10,380 nucleotides of DNA from G963674505 sp964575975 (GTDB lineage: Bacteria; Desulfobacterota; Desulfobacteria; Desulfobacterales; SKZT01): positions 1-10,380 of the forward strand of contig CAZNTU010000198.1 in assembly GCA_964575975.1 (NCBI GenBank), in the 5' to 3' direction. Below, piece by piece: positions 6,445 to 10,380 of this stretch. The position numbers were made by a program, and so were the translations under genes. The notes beneath the pieces are model-generated. The model was not told where the DNA came from and did no database searches. It saw only the letters and a program-made list of their open reading frames with translations. How positions within the stretch are numbered: the first letter of the stretch is position 1; each line of letters starts with the position of its first letter.

Positions 6445-8100
6445 ATGGATGAAATTCAAACATCCACATCCGTCAAGCCGGAAGTCGTTTTCATAGAGGA
6501 ATTGTTGAATGACATCCAAGACGGCCAACTTCGCCTTCCGGGTTTTCAGAGGCCGTTCGTTTGGAAGCCAATGGACATGCGCCTTCTTCTGGACAGCATT
6601 TACAAAGGATATCCGATCGGAAGTTTACTGATTTGGGACAGCCCCGACGAGTTGAGCAGCTTGAACAAAGTCGGGCCAATTCCGGTCCCCAATGCGCCGG
6701 AAAAACCTATCAGCTACATACTGGATGGGCATCAGCGTTTAACCACATTGTTTTGCGCACTTTGCCTTCCGCCAGATTCCCCCCTCACGCGAAAACAGTC
6801 CGACTGGCAATTCTGGCTGTTCTTCGATTTGAAAACAAGGAAGTTCATACATATTACCGACGGGAAAAAGACGTCGACATGCTTCCCATTGCGCTCCATT
6901 ATTAAAACAATGGATTATTTGCGCGAATGCCGTCGCGTTGAAAGCGATTGCGGAGAGAACGCGGAGGAATTTTTAAAACGTGCCGACGAGATGGCCCGGA
7001 GATTCAAAAACTGCAAACTCCCGGTAACCAGAATCAAAGGAGGAACCCCGAAGGAAGCGGTGGAAATTTTCGCTCGTCTGAACAGCCGGGGGGTAGCGAT
7101 TACTCCGGATCAAATGGTGGCGGCGCTGACTTATCGGCAGGGGGACGGAAATAAAAATCTTTCGGAGCATATAGACGATATTCTGGACGAAATGGAGGCT
7201 TATCGTTTCGGAGGAATCCCGAGAAAACAGATACTGCAAACCATCCTTGGCGCGGCCGGCATGGACATCAACATGAACGAATGGGAGGCCATCGCGGAAC
7301 GCCTTCAGCCTGATTTGCAATCGTATGTCGATAAATCGAAAAGCGGATTGATCGCAGCCACGCGCTTTTTGTTCGAAGATGTCGGCGTCCCCGGAAACAG
7401 CTATCTTCCGTATGTCAACCAAATTGTCCTGCTTGCGGCGTTTTTCTGGAACATTCGGGACGGCGCTCCCGTTCCCGAGGAAAAACTGGAGACGCTGAAA
7501 AAATGGTTCTGGAGCACCTCCCTGACAGGTTGGTTCGCGGGCGCGAATCCGTCCCAACTCAGAGACGCTCTAAAAACCATGGAAGCTTTCGCCAAAGGCG
7601 ATGTTTCGAATGTCAGCCTTTTGACCGAGGGGAAAGCCAATCCCATTCCCGCGAGATACGATTCCCGTACCGCGAGGATTCGATGCCTTATGATTTTTCT
7701 TTTTTCCTTGAAACCAAGGTATTCCGACGGCTCGTTAATAAAACCAGAGGAAATTTCCGACGAAAAGCGAAGTTTCGAATATGTTTTCAAAGGGAACCTC
7801 GGCAGGGAGCTTCTTTCGAACCCGGCAAACCGGGTCCTTTTGCCTCGAAAACCCGGAAAATCGATCAGAGAGCAGATCCTTTCGGCCGACCCGGCAAAAC
7901 GCCCCGAGTTTCTGGCAAGTCATTGCATTTCCGACGAATGCTTCGCATTCATTCAACGAAACGATCCTGAACGCTTTATCAACGCACGGCAAAAACATAT
8001 CATCGAAAAAGAGTCCGATTTTATACGTTCTTTTGGCGTTGAGCCTTTTGATACGAACGCGGATGAATTCGACAGCGAAGTCGAAATCGATACCGAATGA
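6445..8100 (+). CDS. DUF262 (GmrS/ParB-like) domain protein, third gene of the operon
   Basis: A 551-residue protein from ATG 6445, with GAGGA (6433-6437) overlapping the stop of the previous gene. LPGFQRPFVW (31-40), LLLDSIYKGYPIGSLLIW (47-64) and YILDGHQRLTTL (91-102) are the hallmark DUF262 motifs. DGHQR is a variant of the usual DGQQR nucleotide-binding loop. IFARLNSRGVAITPDQMVAALTY (208-230) is also conserved in the family; here the second residue pair reads Ser-Arg-Gly. DUF262 occurs in the type IV restriction protein GmrSD and in SspE, where it hydrolyses NTP and senses DNA modification, usually with a DUF1524 HNH nuclease. I find no HNH-type His-Asn-His signature in the C-terminal half, which ends in an acidic tail (DEFDSEVEIDTE). 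It probably acts with the upstream pair. Only 64 bases separate its stop from the convergent oxidoreductase gene; they hold the palindrome GAATCGATTC (8109-8118) and no clear terminator. Confidence 0.9.
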   Translation: MDEIQTSTSVKPEVVFIEELLNDIQDGQLRLPGFQRPFVWKPMDMRLLLDSIYKGYPIGSLLIWDSPDELSSLNKVGPIPVPNAPEKPISYILDGHQRLTTLFCALCLPPDSPLTRKQSDWQFWLFFDLKTRKFIHITDGKKTSTCFPLRSIIKTMDYLRECRRVESDCGENAEEFLKRADEMARRFKNCKLPVTRIKGGTPKEAVEIFARLNSRGVAITPDQMVAALTYRQGDGNKNLSEHIDDILDEMEAYRFGGIPRKQILQTILGAAGMDINMNEWEAIAERLQPDLQSYVDKSKSGLIAATRFLFEDVGVPGNSYLPYVNQIVLLAAFFWNIRDGAPVPEEKLETLKKWFWSTSLTGWFAGANPSQLRDALKTMEAFAKGDVSNVSLLTEGKANPIPARYDSRTARIRCLMIFLFSLKPRYSDGSLIKPEEISDEKRSFEYVFKGNLGRELLSNPANRVLLPRKPGKSIREQILSADPAKRPEFLASHCISDECFAFIQRNDPERFINARQKHIIEKESDFIRSFGVEPFDTNADEFDSEVEIDTE

Positions 8101-8164
8101 AGATTCGAGAATCGATTCAAGAGCGTAGCGACAATTTTAGGGAAGGCGAGGATGCTTGTAACAA

Positions 8165-10380
8165 TCACGCCTTGTAAATCCTGCAGCGCATCTGCTGCCC
8201 CTTGTAGGGCCACCCGCCGGAGAGCGGGTCGCATTTTTCCGGATCGTCGTCGGTGGTGACGTTGATGTTCGACTCCCAGACCCCGAAAAGGGACGGCTCC
8301 TCGGGGGATTTTTCCGGAAACCACCAGGAATGCTGGGAGACGATATAGCCCGGGTGGAAACTGTTGGACAGCCGCGCCTTTTGCTTCGCCCGCCCCATGG
8401 GCGTTTCGATGTACACCCAGTCGCCGTCCACGATGCCTTTCTTTCGCGCGACGTCGAAATGGATCTCCACGATGGGGTCGGGATGGCGGCGGCGGAATTC
8501 CTCCACGTGCCGATATTCGCTGTGATGATAGGGCATGACCCTGACCCCGCTGATGTTGATCAGGGGATATTCCTTGCGGATCGTCTCCGGAATGTCCGGT
8601 TCGACGTAGTCGGGGATCGGGTCGTAGTTTAGCTGTTCCAGAATTTTAGAGGAGAGTTCGATCTTTCCCGAGGGCGTGGCCAAAGGTCCCCTCTCTCGCT
8701 GGCCGGGGGACGGCGGGACCACGACCGCCCGTTTTTTCCTTATGAATTGGCTTAGGGAGTCGCAGCCTTCTTTTTCCATCAGCTCCGCCGTCCGATACTC
8801 CCAGACCTCCTCGAAGGTTTTCCAGGGCCAGTGTTTCTCCTGTCCCAAACGAAGGCCCAGTCCGCGCCAGAATTCGTAGTCGTTCCACCGTTCGTACTCG
8901 CCGGGCACGCAGGCGGGGACCGCCGCCTCCCCCAGCTGTACCAGCGGATAGCCCCCGACGGTGGAAAAACTGCCCATGTCCGCCCTTTCCATCCAGCAGG
9001 CGGCCGGAAGCACATAGTCCGATATGGCCGCAGTCGGGGTCCACGTGATCTCGTGGGTTACGAGAAGCTCCGACGCTTTGAGCGCCTTGTACACAAGCTT
9101 TGTGTTCGCGTAGGAAAGAAGCGGATTGCTGCAGTTGACCAGCATGGCCTTCACCGGGTACGGCTTTCCAGTGAGCATGGCGCGGAAAACCGTGGGCGCG
9201 TGGGCGGGGCTGTGCAGGTTTACCGCCGCCGAATGGCGCTCGCCCCAGACTTTTCGCATCTCCTTGTCGATCAGCTCCCATCCGGGATATCCCAGAAACC
9301 GAAACCGGTCGCTTCCCAGCTGCTTGCCGCGCTGCTCGGCGGAAAGAATTTCGTTGGCCTCCATCACGACATCCGGCAAAAATCCCGGACAAGGGCCGCA
9401 AATCAGTTCCCCGCCTTTGACATCCACCGTGCCGACCAAGGCTTTCAGCAGGTTGAGGGCGCGAATAGCCTGGATGCTGTTGGGAGCGCTGTGTTCCGAG
9501 GCTACGCCTATGACCATGTTGCTTGGCTGGTTCGCGGCGTAGAAACGCGCCGTCTCCACGAGGGCGTCCACGGAGAGCCCCGTAATTTCCGAAGCGCGGC
9601 TTGGCGGGTATTTCAACGCGCGCTCTCTCAACTCGGAAAACCCGACCGTGTATTTTTCCACATAGTCCTTATCGTAAAGCCCCTCCTCGATGATGACGCG
9701 CATCATGCCCAAGGCGAGAGCCGCGTCGGTTCCCGGCCGTATCTGCACCCATCGGTCGGCACGGCGGGACGGCTCGACAAACCGGGGATCGATCACGAGC
9801 GTCTTCATGCCCGCTTTCTGGGCCTTCAAAAAGCTGTGCCAGCTGGACGGCCCTCCCTCGTGGGCGTTTCGTCCCCACAGGACCATCATCTTGGTGATCC
9901 CCGGCTTTTGGTCCGGCACCAGGTGGCCGCCGAACGTGGCAAACCAGACCATGGCGCGAGGCGCATAGCATATGGAAATCACGCCGATGCGGTTGGGACT
10001 CCCGAAAAGATTCATGAACCGGGTTTTTGCGAACTCCGCGCCGTTTCTTCCCGTGCCGGAACTGGTGGCGACAGCCTCGGCCCCGTAGACGCGGCGAATA
10101 TTTTCCAGCTTTTCCGCGATTTCGTCCATCGCCTGGTCCCAGGATATTCGCTCCCACTTGCCCTCGCCCCGCTCTCCCGCCCGCTTTAAAGGGAAGTTCA
10201 GCCTGAACGGGTGGTGCTGATACGCCTTGGCCAGCGTCGGACGCACGCAAAACCCGCCCGGCCCCACCGGCGCCGTCTTGTCCACGACTACCCGCCGGAC
10301 CTTGCCGTCCTGGACATAAACCTTCATTGCGCACCCTTTGCTGGTGCAAAAATAGCAGGAAGAATATTTCAGTTCCGTTT
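8165..10380 (-). CDS. Molybdopterin-dependent oxidoreductase (DMSO reductase family), 5' end beyond right edge
   Basis: The frame is open to the right edge. Before the in-frame ATG at 10327 it reads CYFCTSKGCAMKVYVQDGKV, with GGFCVRP about 25 residues later, giving a four-cysteine [4Fe-4S] pattern (Cx2Cx4C...C). The ATG is thus internal, and the real start and any Tat signal are off the window. Then come PLKRAGERGEGKWERISWDQ (cofactor-proximal lysine region), ISICYAPRAMVW, whose cysteine sits where the family places its Mo ligand, and the C-terminal dinucleotide-binding domain (LATPSGKIELSSKIL, INISGVRVMPYHHSEYRHVE, DGDWVYIETPMGRAKQKARL). It ends SGGWPYKGQQMRCRIYKA. Over 730 residues are visible, close to full length. 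The enzyme would carry bis-molybdopterin guanine dinucleotide. The substrate cannot be read from the sequence, and no partner subunit lies within the window. It converges on the DUF262 gene and probably marks the metabolic border of the island. Confidence 0.92.
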   Translation of the reverse strand, partial: TELKYSSCYFCTSKGCAMKVYVQDGKVRRVVVDKTAPVGPGGFCVRPTLAKAYQHHPFRLNFPLKRAGERGEGKWERISWDQAMDEIAEKLENIRRVYGAEAVATSSGTGRNGAEFAKTRFMNLFGSPNRIGVISICYAPRAMVWFATFGGHLVPDQKPGITKMMVLWGRNAHEGGPSSWHSFLKAQKAGMKTLVIDPRFVEPSRRADRWVQIRPGTDAALALGMMRVIIEEGLYDKDYVEKYTVGFSELRERALKYPPSRASEITGLSVDALVETARFYAANQPSNMVIGVASEHSAPNSIQAIRALNLLKALVGTVDVKGGELICGPCPGFLPDVVMEANEILSAEQRGKQLGSDRFRFLGYPGWELIDKEMRKVWGERHSAAVNLHSPAHAPTVFRAMLTGKPYPVKAMLVNCSNPLLSYANTKLVYKALKASELLVTHEITWTPTAAISDYVLPAACWMERADMGSFSTVGGYPLVQLGEAAVPACVPGEYERWNDYEFWRGLGLRLGQEKHWPWKTFEEVWEYRTAELMEKEGCDSLSQFIRKKRAVVVPPSPGQRERGPLATPSGKIELSSKILEQLNYDPIPDYVEPDIPETIRKEYPLINISGVRVMPYHHSEYRHVEEFRRRHPDPIVEIHFDVARKKGIVDGDWVYIETPMGRAKQKARLSNSFHPGYIVSQHSWWFPEKSPEEPSLFGVWESNINVTTDDDPEKCDPLSGGWPYKGQQMRCRIYKA

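Noticed and set aside
8101..8164. Shared terminator between the convergent DUF262 and oxidoreductase genes
   Set aside because: Only the 10-bp palindrome GAATCGATTC is present, without a GC-rich stem or a T-run on either strand.
8831..10189. Plus-strand open frame of 452 codons opposite the molybdopterin oxidoreductase
   Set aside because: Antisense shadow; the minus strand encodes a continuous known family over the whole span.
1..10380. CRISPR array, tRNA, rRNA, transposase or integrase genes
   Set aside because: No regularly spaced repeats, cloverleaf, rRNA-like stretch or recombinase motifs were found.

Overview
The window looks like a small bacterial defence-type gene cluster set beside a metabolic gene. 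The organism cannot be named from the sequence. GC-rich coding DNA, Shine-Dalgarno sites (AAGGAG, GGAGG) and a molybdopterin/[4Fe-4S] oxidoreductase point to a bacterium, probably an anaerobe or facultative anaerobe. No phylum-level marker is present.

Left part (1-3908, minus strand). The 5' part of a calcineurin-like metallophosphoesterase gene runs off the left edge. Upstream of it, in the same direction, is a large STAND-type locus: a helical N-terminal region, a NACHT NTPase with Walker A and B motifs, and a C-terminal formylglycine-generating-enzyme (FGE/SUMF1)-fold domain. As written, both genes are broken. The phosphoesterase changes frame at a 5-base G run (50-54). The NACHT polypeptide is cut by an in-frame TAA (3543-3545), and its FGE domain changes frame near 1152-1160. 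The 322-bp space between the two genes holds two long imperfect inverted repeats and no credible gene.

Middle part (4205-8100, plus strand). Diverging from the NACHT locus is a compact, intact three-gene operon: (1) an OLD/AAA15-like ABC ATPase with a DUF3696-type C-terminus; (2) starting 1 nt after its stop, a separate TOPRIM-like protein (conserved Glu, DxD and ENYL motifs); (3) 10 nt further on, a DUF262 (GmrS/ParB-like) protein with no recognisable HNH domain. ATPase plus free-standing TOPRIM protein resembles the two-protein logic of PARIS (AriA/AriB) and the fused logic of Gabija/OLD. The added DUF262 protein recalls GmrSD and SspE restriction factors. I do not know this triplet as a named system, and it is the best candidate here for something undescribed. 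The proposed scheme is inference: the ATPase senses or assembles, the TOPRIM protein cuts, and the DUF262 protein recognises modified DNA or a nucleotide signal.

Right part (8165-10380, minus strand). A DMSO-reductase-family molybdopterin oxidoreductase converges on the operon. Its reading frame continues past its first in-window ATG and supplies the cysteines of an N-terminal [4Fe-4S] motif, so the true start lies beyond the right edge. It is probably the metabolic flank of the island.
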